A DNA stretch of 9,581 nucleotides from an uncultured Saprospirales bacterium (lineage in GTDB: Bacteria; Bacteroidota; Bacteroidia; Chitinophagales; JADIYW01), in contig CALLKF010000190.1 of assembly GCA_938008535.1 (NCBI GenBank), forward strand, positions 1 to 9,581. Reading direction: 5' to 3'. The notes below the pieces were generated by a model. That model had not been told where the DNA came from. It was given only the letters and a program-made list of their open reading frames with translations, and did no database searches. The position numbers were made by a program, and so were the translations under genes. This document shows positions 1-5,630 of the stretch, piece by piece (the first letter of the stretch is position 1; every line of letters begins with the position of its first letter).

Positions 1-228
1 AACAACAGCATCAACGCGTTTAAAAAATATGTTTACACCAACGAAGAACTCAATGATTATTATAAAACACGCTATAAAAATTTTATAAAATCTGTTTTAA
101 AACTCATTCAATTAAATGCAGATAAAACACAAATACAAAAATACATTGATGAACTGAACGCCAACAAAGATGTACTGGAACATAAATGGTTGATGGATTC
201 TGCAACTGAACTATTGTCAACAAAATAA
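1..228 (+). CDS. C-terminal fragment of an unidentified protein
   Basis: Frame 1 is open from the left edge to a TAA at 226-228, giving 75 residues of a protein that starts outside the window. The fragment is rich in Lys, Asn, Tyr and Leu and reads as helical. It has a charged, possibly amphipathic stretch (IQKYIDELNANKDVLEHKW) near the end. It has no Cys and no membrane segment, and I do not recognise a family. Codon use (AAA, TTA, GAA rich) matches the genes downstream, and the stop lies only 5 bases before the DinB-like start at 234, so it is probably the preceding gene of the same operon. A minus-strand frame over part of it (104-301) gives a low-complexity, Cys/Phe-rich product and looks like a shadow. 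That this is coding is fairly secure; its function is unknown. Confidence 0.7.
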   Translation, partial: NNSINAFKKYVYTNEELNDYYKTRYKNFIKSVLKLIQLNADKTQIQKYIDELNANKDVLEHKWLMDSATELLSTK

Positions 229-233
229 AAAAT

Positions 234-698
234 ATGCAAACCATAAACTTAGCTATACAAAATTTAGAAACCGCACGACAAAGAAGTTTGCTTGTTTTCA
301 ATGCAATTCCACACGAATATATTCATTGGAAAATGGATAATGATTCGATGTCGATAATTGAAACCGTTCGTCATTTATTAGATTGTGATAAATGGTACAT
401 GAAAAATATTCAAGATAGAAAGAATGATCATTTAGATTATGATGAACTATTTGGCGAAAGACCCTATATTTCAATAGAAAACGAAATTGAAATAAATAAA
501 AAAAGCAGAATTGATTTTATAGAATACTTAAAAACATTTTCTGATGAAACATTAGAAAATACACAATTAAAACGCAGCTCAGGCATGAAAAACTTAGATG
601 CTTTTTTATTAGAAATTGCGTACCACGAAGCGTACCATACTGCTCAAATTCAAGTATATTTGCGTATCTTAAATTCACCAAGAGCAATCATTTGGTAA
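234..698 (+). CDS. DinB family protein (putative metal-dependent four-helix protein)
   Basis: The 154-residue product has the size and pattern of the DinB/YfiT superfamily, a four-helix bundle that usually holds a metal through three histidines. The candidate ligands are visible: H47 in TVRHLLDCDKWY, and H131 and H135 in the C-terminal YHEAYHTAQIQVYLR motif, which has the typical HxxxH spacing. No signal peptide or membrane segment is seen, so it is probably cytoplasmic. Family members include thiol transferases (bacillithiol or mycothiol dependent) and many uncharacterised stress proteins, so the substrate cannot be read from sequence. The start at 234 lies 5 bases after the previous stop, and the stop lies 13 bases before the haemoglobin start. 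This implies co-transcription. No Shine-Dalgarno sequence is visible, as is usual in Bacteroidota. Family assignment is strong; the specific function is open. Confidence 0.88.
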   Translation: MQTINLAIQNLETARQRSLLVFNAIPHEYIHWKMDNDSMSIIETVRHLLDCDKWYMKNIQDRKNDHLDYDELFGERPYISIENEIEINKKSRIDFIEYLKTFSDETLENTQLKRSSGMKNLDAFLLEIAYHEAYHTAQIQVYLRILNSPRAIIW

Positions 699-711
699 CA
701 ATTATATTTCA

Positions 712-1104
712 ATGAAACACGACATACAAACACGCGACGATTTATCTGTACTGGTAAAAACTTTTTACGAAAAATTATTTGCAGATGAACTTTTACAAAC
801 TATTTTCATTGATGTAGCAAAAGTTAAACTGGAAGAACACTTGCCTATATTAGTTGATTTTTGGGATTCGATTTTGCTGGATGGTGATTCGTATAGAAGA
901 AATCAAATGGAAAAACACACAGAATTAAATAAAAAATTCCGATTAGAGAGACAACATTTTGATCAATGGATTTTTTTGTGGAATCAAACAATAGATGAAT
1001 TATTTGCAGGTGAAAGAGCTGAACATGCTAAATTCCGAGCCAAGTCTATTGCCGATATCATGTCTTATAAAATAGATTATCTTAACAGCAACCAGAAACC
1101 TTAA
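712..1104 (+). CDS. Group III truncated haemoglobin
   Basis: The 130-residue protein matches group III (P-type) truncated globins in length and motif order. Visible marks are FYEKLF with Y19 (candidate B10 Tyr), LEEHLPILVDFW with H43 (candidate distal E7 His), the EKH motif with H69 (candidate proximal F8 His), and FDQWIFLWNQTIDELFAG with W86 (candidate G8 Trp). These line up with Campylobacter Ctb, where I recall the corresponding residues as Tyr19, His46, His72 and a Trp in the G helix. Globins of this group bind haem b and are linked to oxygen handling or nitric-oxide/nitrosative stress; the role here is inferred from family only. No signal peptide is present, so it is expected in the cytoplasm. 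It starts 13 bases after the DinB-like gene and is followed 75 bases later by an iron/manganese transporter. The start chosen is the first ATG, and the N-terminus (KHDIQTRDDL) is typical of the family. Confidence 0.93.
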   Translation: MKHDIQTRDDLSVLVKTFYEKLFADELLQTIFIDVAKVKLEEHLPILVDFWDSILLDGDSYRRNQMEKHTELNKKFRLERQHFDQWIFLWNQTIDELFAGERAEHAKFRAKSIADIMSYKIDYLNSNQKP

Positions 1105-1179
1105 TACTCAATTCAATATCAGGTTAAAAATAAATCGTAATTTGTATTCCAATTATTTCGATTATAAAACATAGTTAAT

Positions 1180-1899
1180 ATGCATTTGCATCCAGAAGCT
1201 ACCAGACATCTTATTGACCATAACGAAGAACATGTAAAAAGCTCTGAATTTATTAAAGATATAGTTATTGGTATGTCTGATGGATTAACAGTTCCTTTCG
1301 CATTGGCTGCTGGTTTAAGTGGTGCTGTTGATTCTACTGCATTAGTAATTACGGCTGGAATAGCTGAAATTGCTGCTGGTTCCATCGCTATGGGTTTGGG
1401 TGGCTACTTGGCTGGTCGCGCAGAAATTGACCATTACGATTCGGAACAAAAACGAGAATTTTATGAAGTAGAAAATTTGCGTGATAAAGAAATTGCTGAA
1501 ACGAAAGAAATTTTTACGCACATGGGTTTGAGTGCAACTACTGTTGATGCTGCTGTTGAAGAGTTAGCCAAAGACAAAGAAAAATGGGTAAAATTTATGA
1601 TGAAATATGAGCTCGACTTGGAACAACCAGATCCGAAACGTGCGCGTAATTCAGCTTTCACCATTGGTGTTGCCTATATAGTTGGTGGCATCATTCCATT
1701 ATCGCCATATTTTTTTACAGAACATCCACACGATGGTTTAATCTACTCGGCAATTGTTACATTAATTAGCTTATTTATTTTTGGATATTTCAAATCAAAA
1801 CTCACCGGACAACCTTTATTTAAAGGTGCTTTGAAAGTTATGGCAATTGGCGCAATTGCAGCAGCTGCTGCTTATGGCATCGCAAAATTAATTGGTTAA
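1180..1899 (+). CDS. VIT1/CCC1 family Fe2+/Mn2+ transporter
   Basis: The 239-residue integral membrane protein belongs to the VIT/CCC1 family, which moves ferrous iron or manganese out of the cytoplasm. Membrane segments are about 28-48 (IVIGMSDGLTVPFALAAGL), 53-79, 159-177, 185-203 and 215-238, i.e. five, as in plant VIT1. Between TM2 and TM3 lies the hydrophilic helical metal-binding domain. Compared with my memory of the eucalyptus VIT1 structure, all key positions match at a constant offset of 9: D34, E63 and M71 in the pore, and E93, E96, E104, E107, M140, M141 and E144 in the cytoplasmic domain. The N-terminus carries five His within the first 18 residues (2, 4, 10, 14, 18), an extra possible metal contact. 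It follows the haemoglobin gene by 75 bases, a gap with no clear promoter, so it may be co-transcribed. Whether iron or manganese is the main substrate cannot be told. Confidence 0.93.
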   Translation: MHLHPEATRHLIDHNEEHVKSSEFIKDIVIGMSDGLTVPFALAAGLSGAVDSTALVITAGIAEIAAGSIAMGLGGYLAGRAEIDHYDSEQKREFYEVENLRDKEIAETKEIFTHMGLSATTVDAAVEELAKDKEKWVKFMMKYELDLEQPDPKRARNSAFTIGVAYIVGGIIPLSPYFFTEHPHDGLIYSAIVTLISLFIFGYFKSKLTGQPLFKGALKVMAIGAIAAAAAYGIAKLIG

Positions 1900-1939
1900 G
1901 AATTACTTATTAAAAGAATATTATAACTTTCCTTTATTT

Positions 1940-1967
1940 AATTACAACAACTACGTAAATTGTAATT
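1940..1967 (+). terminator. AT-rich inverted repeat, weak candidate terminator after the VIT gene
   Basis: AATTACAA (1940-1947) and TTGTAATT (1960-1967) form a perfect 8-bp inverted repeat around a 12-base loop. T's continue to 1970. It lies about 40 bases after the transporter stop. The stem is almost all A-T and the loop is long, so folding would be weak. It might instead be an operator-like palindrome or chance in AT-rich DNA. Confidence 0.28.
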
Positions 1968-1987
1968 TTTACATTGTTGGTATTGAA

Positions 1988-2086
1988 ATGACTTCAAAAA
2001 TATTTTTATTATTTTTAGTTTTATCTATTATTTTTGTGCCGTATTATTTTACTATGTTACTTTTAGAAAAAACATTTCTACACTAA
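1988..2086 (+). CDS. Possible 32-residue single-span membrane peptide
   Basis: An ATG at 1988 opens a 32-residue frame ending in TAA at 2084-2086. It consists of a short polar start (MTSK), a strongly hydrophobic stretch of about 18 residues (IFLLFLVLSIIFVPYYF) and a charged tail containing LEK. This is the layout of a small membrane protein or of a detached signal peptide. The frame can be extended upstream only to a TTG that overlaps the transporter gene, and that extension is Asn/Tyr-rich and unconvincing. AT-rich DNA easily yields hydrophobic frames by chance, so the call is weak. Another reading is that it is the remains of the signal peptide of the degenerate gene copy further on (2182-2279). 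The lipoprotein at 2317 also begins with a hydrophobic N-terminus, but there is no clear residue identity to prove a link. Confidence 0.2.
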   Translation: MTSKIFLLFLVLSIIFVPYYFTMLLLEKTFLH

Positions 2087-2181
2087 CTTATTTTTACTTA
2101 CATGAGTTCAAGACCAACAAATGATATTTGAAATAATTTATAAATCAAATTTCAACATTAAAAATAATACAGTATGTATTA

Positions 2182-2279
2182 ATTGACTAAAATTATACAA
2201 AGGAAATAAACTAATTATGACAGAAGAGTTTAATACAAATGAAACAACATCAGTGATTTGGACTAAGCCTAAATTATAA
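2182..2279 (+). pseudogene. Degenerate C-terminal copy of the downstream lipoprotein gene
   Basis: Bases 2190-2270 align without gaps to 2992-3072, the 3' end of the following gene, with 63 of 81 bases identical by hand count. Translated, 19 of 27 residues match: KLYKGNKLIM is identical, followed by conserved E, FN, TTS, W and KP. The copy then runs two codons further (KL) to a TAA at 2277-2279. Just upstream, the match continues through ATTGAC (2182-2187), but 4 bases are missing relative to the intact gene, which breaks the frame. No recognisable N-terminal portion survives in the bases before it. Many differences fall at third positions, which suggests the copy diverged partly under selection before it was truncated. 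It ends 37 bases before the intact gene's ATG. The best explanation is an old tandem duplication with most of the first copy deleted. Confidence 0.8.
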
Positions 2280-2316
2280 AGAAAAACAATTATTTATTAT
2301 AAACAAAAAAAAGAAA

Positions 2317-3075
2317 ATGAAAAAAGTATTTATTCCGATTTTAGCAATTGCAATTTTGGTAATTGGATTTACCACAACTACAAGTTGTACAAAAAATTGT
2401 GACCCGACTGTCGTACGTGATTCAACTATTATAACGCAATTTGATACTGTAACGAATACACAGTGGGTACTTCAATATGTAGAAGGTTCGGCTGGTAACA
2501 ATACCTTCTATGCTCCACAATCTTTTATAAAAAACGGTAAGGCAACTTTTGCATCCAATTTATATCATGCAAGTCAATGGTTTTCAATTTATGACTTGCC
2601 TTTACCAAAAGAAATTAATTTAAATTTAGATACAGATAGTTTAAAATTAATTGCTTCAATAAGAAATATAAATGGAGACGGTACTGCAAATGAAATGGAC
2701 TTGGGACTTATTTACAATTTAAGCACTCAAGCACAAGCACAGGCCTCTTGGCAAAAAGGTAGCAATGCAGCATTTTGTTTATTAGGTATAACTGGACAAA
2801 CTATAAATAATGTTACAGAACAACTTACAAATACTTCTACTTATGAACAATATGCAATAAGTGTACAAGGTAATAATGTTACATCTTATAAAAATACAAC
2901 AACATTAAAATCAACTCCATACACAGGCACAATTGGAAGTTTAAAAGCAGTAAGAGTTGCATTTAGAGGTTACGGTGAAATTGATTATGTAAAATTATAT
3001 AAAGGAAACAAACTGATTATGATTGAAGATTTTAATGTTGATGGAACAACATCAGCACTTTGGTCAAAACCGTAA
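2317..3075 (+). CDS. Lipoprotein, possible concanavalin/jelly-roll-like secreted protein
   Basis: The 252-residue product starts with MKK, a hydrophobic core (VFIPILAIAILVIGF) and a Cys at position 24 preceded by TTTTS. This fits the relaxed Bacteroidota lipobox, so it is probably a lipoprotein attached to a membrane by C24. The mature part is rich in Asn, Thr and Gln, with alternating hydrophobic residues as in a beta-sandwich. The stretch near residues 210-233 (VRVAFRGYGEIDYVKLYKG) resembles the closing strands of concanavalin-like or DUF1080-like jelly rolls, but I see no catalytic motif. Function is unknown; sugar or surface-polymer binding would be a guess. The C-terminal 27 codons are duplicated in a relic just upstream (2182-2279). 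The gene is followed by a strong hairpin and appears to stand alone. The ATG at 2317 is preceded by an A-rich tract and gives the full signal sequence. Confidence 0.85.
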   Translation: MKKVFIPILAIAILVIGFTTTTSCTKNCDPTVVRDSTIITQFDTVTNTQWVLQYVEGSAGNNTFYAPQSFIKNGKATFASNLYHASQWFSIYDLPLPKEINLNLDTDSLKLIASIRNINGDGTANEMDLGLIYNLSTQAQAQASWQKGSNAAFCLLGITGQTINNVTEQLTNTSTYEQYAISVQGNNVTSYKNTTTLKSTPYTGTIGSLKAVRVAFRGYGEIDYVKLYKGNKLIMIEDFNVDGTTSALWSKP

Positions 3076-3093
3076 AACAAGTTTATATTTTGT

Positions 3094-3131
3094 AAAAAAA
3101 ACCTTGAAGATTACTCTTCAAGGTTTTTTTT
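3094..3131. terminator. Strong bidirectional terminator between convergent genes
   Basis: Bases 3094-3110 (an A-run followed by CCTTGAAGA) pair perfectly with 3115-3131 (TCTTCAAGG followed by a T-run) around the loop TTAC, a 17-bp uninterrupted stem including the A/T flanks. The T-run serves plus-strand transcripts from the lipoprotein gene. The mirrored A-run gives a T-run for minus-strand transcripts from the M42 peptidase gene, which ends at 3231. Confidence 0.9.
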
Positions 3132-3230
3132 GTACGAATTTGGATTTGTAGGATTATTAGATGAAAGGAATTTTATTAGAAATCATGTCACTCAAATAAA
3201 TCACAAGAATCATAGTTAAGACAATACAAA

Positions 3231-4280
3231 TTATTTCAAACTCCAATCAAATTTATTCAAATTTTCCACGCAATGTTTTAACAATAAAACACTTGCTTCA
3301 ATATCGGCTTTGTGCGCCATTTCGATTACTTGATGTAAGTGACGTGTTGGTATTGAAATAGCACCAGCTATGGCACCTGTTTTTCCCATACGTTGAATAC
3401 CAGCCGTATCAGTGCCACCCATTGGAAGCACTTCTAATTGCCATTTAATATTAAATTTATCGGCAATTTCTTTTTGGTATTTTACCATTCTATAATCACA
3501 AATAGTGGAAGAATCCATAATTTTTATGGCTGTTCCTTCACCTAATTTCGTTATTTGTTCTTCTGGTTTTGAATCTGGTAAATCATATGCAATTGTTGTA
3601 TCTAAACCAAAACCAAAAGATGGATTAATGTTGTGAGCAGCTACATTTGCGCCTCGAATTCCAACTTCTTCTTGTACTGTAAATACACCGTACACATCAT
3701 ACGGACAATCTTCTAATAATTTTAATGTTTCAATTAAAATATAAACAGAAACACGATTGTCAATAGATTTGCAATTTACGCACTCACCCATTTCAATTAA
3801 TTGTCTGTCGCGAGTAATCGTATCACCAATAGTAACCAACTTAATTACTTCATCGTATGGCAAGCCTAAATCGATGAAATAATCACTAATTTGAGGTGGT
3901 TTCACTCGTTCTTCAGCAGTCATTATATGAATCGGTTTAGAACCCATTACACCAATAACATCTTTTTTTCCATGTACAATAACACGTTGTGCAGTTAATG
4001 TTTTTGGATCAAAACCACCAAGTGTGTGGAATCGCAAAAATCCGTTTTTATCGATGTACTTTACAATAAATCCAATTTCATCCATGTGAGCAGCAATCAT
4101 TACACGTTTACTGCTATCAATTCCTTTTTTAATTGCATAAATATTACCAAGATTATCTGTTTCTACTTGTACTGACATCTCTTTTAAATTTCTTAAAACT
4201 ACTTCTCTAATTCGTTGTTCGTGTCCAGGCGCGCCAGCTGTTTCACAGATTTCTGCTAAAAGTTTAATGTTTGTTTTCAT
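3231..4280 (-). CDS. M42 family metallo-aminopeptidase
   Basis: The 349-residue protein has the full length and motifs of peptidase family M42 (glutamyl aminopeptidase/deblocking aminopeptidase, FrvX/YsdC-like). These are cytoplasmic di-metal enzymes that trim N-terminal residues from peptides, usually as large tetrahedral oligomers. The expected metal ligands and catalytic residues are all present: H65 in AAHMDEIG, bridging D174 in SIDNR, catalytic base E204 and ligand E205 in VQEEVGIRG, D227 in GLDTT, and H316 in PTRHLHQ. The segment between residues about 70 and 165 corresponds to the inserted dimerisation domain. No signal peptide is seen. It starts 36 bases after the stop of the secreted lipocalin-like gene on the same strand, so the two probably share a transcript. 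The ATG at 4280 gives the typical start (IKLLAEICETAGAPGHE). Exact residue preference cannot be told. Confidence 0.95.
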   Translation of the reverse strand: MKTNIKLLAEICETAGAPGHEQRIREVVLRNLKEMSVQVETDNLGNIYAIKKGIDSSKRVMIAAHMDEIGFIVKYIDKNGFLRFHTLGGFDPKTLTAQRVIVHGKKDVIGVMGSKPIHIMTAEERVKPPQISDYFIDLGLPYDEVIKLVTIGDTITRDRQLIEMGECVNCKSIDNRVSVYILIETLKLLEDCPYDVYGVFTVQEEVGIRGANVAAHNINPSFGFGLDTTIAYDLPDSKPEEQITKLGEGTAIKIMDSSTICDYRMVKYQKEIADKFNIKWQLEVLPMGGTDTAGIQRMGKTGAIAGAISIPTRHLHQVIEMAHKADIEASVLLLKHCVENLNKFDWSLK

Positions 4281-4316
4281 GAATAAATGTCTTTATAAAT
4301 TTATTATCTATTTGTA

Positions 4317-4718
4317 TTAATCGACTTTTTTAAAACCCATGTTAAATGGAATTCCTTTAAATTTTGATTTCATTACCAATATATCATTATTTAAATCAAT
4401 TAATGGATGTTTTTCTTCACCATCTTGGTCGATAGTTGTAATAGTTAATGTTGCATGATTATAAGACCAAGTTCCACTGTATTCTTTTTTGCCATCGAAT
4501 TCATACAAATTTCCGTCTGGCAAAAATCCTAAAATCAAACTAGTTTTATCTTTCGGAATCGTTATTTTTTTGCCTTTTCCTTCTAATAAATTTAATCGCC
4601 ACTTATGGCAAATAGCAGTTTTTATTTGTGCTTCTGAAAGCTTAGATACTGCATTCTGTGAAAATCCAAGAAAAATAAAAACAAAAGAGAATAAAAAAAA
4701 TGTTATATGTTTCTGCAT
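4317..4718 (-). CDS. Small secreted lipocalin-like protein
   Basis: The 133-residue product opens with a clear signal peptide (MQKH, then a Phe-rich core to about G18, with likely cleavage near S20-Q21). There is no lipobox Cys, so it should be exported by signal peptidase I to the periplasm or beyond. The mature part of about 110 residues has the Bacteroidota lipocalin-like pattern: an early W40 in CHKWRL, a strand pair with PDGNLYEF, the turn-plus-strand GTWSYNHATLTI (W84), and a final strand ending FKKVD. Such domains form small beta-barrels with mostly unknown ligands. It is the first gene of a probable two-gene unit with the M42 peptidase, 36 bases downstream. A candidate promoter element lies about 50 bases upstream. 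The functional link between the two genes is not obvious and may be coincidental. Confidence 0.8.
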   Translation of the reverse strand: MQKHITFFLFSFVFIFLGFSQNAVSKLSEAQIKTAICHKWRLNLLEGKGKKITIPKDKTSLILGFLPDGNLYEFDGKKEYSGTWSYNHATLTITTIDQDGEEKHPLIDLNNDILVMKSKFKGIPFNMGFKKVD

Positions 4719-4823
4719 GTAAAATTTAAAAAGTCATTAAAGATACAAATTATTTATAAATATTAAGATGCAAAATTATTTTACGATTTGATTTGCATTT
4801 TGCGTACAACATTCTACTTTTAC
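4719..4823. promoter_or_regulatory. Divergent intergenic region between the lipocalin-like gene and thiG
   Basis: These 105 bases must supply promoters for both divergent genes. On the minus strand, 4778 down to 4771 reads TAATTTTG, a full match to the Bacteroidota -7 element TAnnTTTG, about 52 bases before the lipocalin-like start. I see no TTTG at the usual -33 distance from it. On the plus strand, TTTG motifs occur at 4787, 4792 and 4799, but no well-placed -7 element precedes the thiG ATG. No THI-box (thiamine riboswitch) sequence is recognisable. Confidence 0.4.
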
Positions 4824-5597
4824 ATGGTGCAAGAAAATTTAAAAATAGCAGACAAACAATTTACATCACGGTTGTTTTTAGGGACTGGAAAATTTGGTTC
4901 GCCACAACTAATGCAAGATGCAGTAAATGCGTCTTCAACAGAGTTAGTAACGATGGCATTGAAACGTATCGATTTAAAAACAAAACAAGATTCTATTTTA
5001 TCGTATTTACAAAATACGTCGGCAAATTTATTGCCTAATACCAGTGGTGTGCGCACTGCAAAAGAAGCCATATTTGCTGCACAAGCCGCACGCGAGGCAC
5101 TACAAACAAATTGGATAAAATTAGAAATTCATCCAGATCCAAGATACTTAATGCCTGATGCCGTAGAAACTTTAAAAGCCACTGAAGAACTAGTAAAATT
5201 AGGTTTTATTGTGTTACCATATATTCATGCAGATCCGGTTTTATGTAAGCGTTTAGAAGATGTTGGCGCACAAGCTGTGATGCCGTTAGGTGCGCCAATT
5301 GGCAGTAATAAAGGTTTGGCAACTATCGAGTTTTTAAAAATTATTATTGAACAAAGCAATGTGCCTGTGATTGTAGATGCTGGCATTGGTGCGCCATCAC
5401 ATGCAGCACACGCGATGGAATTAGGCGCTGATGCTGTGTTGGTGAATACTGCAATTGCCGTTGCAAAAAATCCAGTACAAATGGCAGAAGCATTCAAACT
5501 AGCAGTAATTGCTGGCAGAATGGCGTATGAAGCAAAATTAGCTTCGATTTCTGAAATTGCCAGTGCTAGCAGTCCTTTAGATTTGTTGTTAGATTAA
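4824..5597 (+). CDS. thiG: Thiazole synthase ThiG
   Basis: The 257-residue protein is ThiG, a cytoplasmic TIM-barrel enzyme. It builds the thiazole phosphate part of thiamine from deoxyxylulose 5-phosphate, dehydroglycine and sulfur delivered by ThiS thiocarboxylate. Visible marks are the start region RLFLGTGKF (16-24), the Schiff-base lysine K99 with neighbouring E101 in WIKLEIHPDPRYLMPD, the AVMPLGAPIGS loop (151-161), and PVIVDAGIGAPSHAAHAMEL with D185 plus the phosphate-binding GADAVLVNTAIA. Length is normal for the family. The frame could start at a TTG at 4788, but that adds an unrelated 12-residue tail, and the ATG at 4824 gives the usual ThiG N-terminus. No thiS, thiF, thiH/thiO, thiC or thiE is next to it, so the pathway partners must lie elsewhere. 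The next gene begins 33 bases downstream. Confidence 0.96.
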   Translation: MVQENLKIADKQFTSRLFLGTGKFGSPQLMQDAVNASSTELVTMALKRIDLKTKQDSILSYLQNTSANLLPNTSGVRTAKEAIFAAQAAREALQTNWIKLEIHPDPRYLMPDAVETLKATEELVKLGFIVLPYIHADPVLCKRLEDVGAQAVMPLGAPIGSNKGLATIEFLKIIIEQSNVPVIVDAGIGAPSHAAHAMELGADAVLVNTAIAVAKNPVQMAEAFKLAVIAGRMAYEAKLASISEIASASSPLDLLLD

Positions 5598-5616
5598 TTT
5601 TTTTATTCTAACTTTA
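5586..5616 (+). promoter_or_regulatory. Weak candidate promoter for the zinc-ribbon gene
   Basis: TTG at 5586-5588 and TAACTTTA at 5609-5616 (7 of 8 matches to TAnnTTTG) are separated by 20 bases, within the spacing known for Bacteroidota promoters. Transcription would begin close to the ATG at 5631. The TTG lies inside the end of thiG. Such partial matches are common in AT-rich DNA, and read-through from thiG is equally possible. Confidence 0.25.
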
Positions 5617-5630
5617 TAAAAACCAAAAAC

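Noticed and set aside
1119..1385. Minus-strand frame of 88 codons over the VIT gene start
   Set aside because: It is antisense to a well-supported transporter, Ala/Pro-rich as expected from a shadow, and has no family resemblance.
1892..1987. Upstream extension of the 32-residue frame, starting at a TTG overlapping the VIT gene
   Set aside because: It is Asn/Tyr-rich low-complexity sequence starting at a rare codon, with no family resemblance.
4792..4822. TTTG at 4792-4795, 19 bases, then TACTTTTA (4815-4822), resembling a Bacteroidota promoter
   Set aside because: The -7 box would end one base before the thiG ATG, so transcription would start inside the gene and lose the start codon.
4788..4823. 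Earlier TTG start for thiG
   Set aside because: It adds 12 residues with no resemblance to ThiG N-termini. The ATG at 4824 gives the normal length and start.
4719..4823. Possible TPP riboswitch ahead of thiG
   Set aside because: The region is short and AT-rich, and none of the conserved THI-box segments can be recognised.
5225..5497. Minus-strand frame of 90 codons within thiG
   Set aside because: It is the antisense shadow of conserved ThiG sequence and has no independent support.
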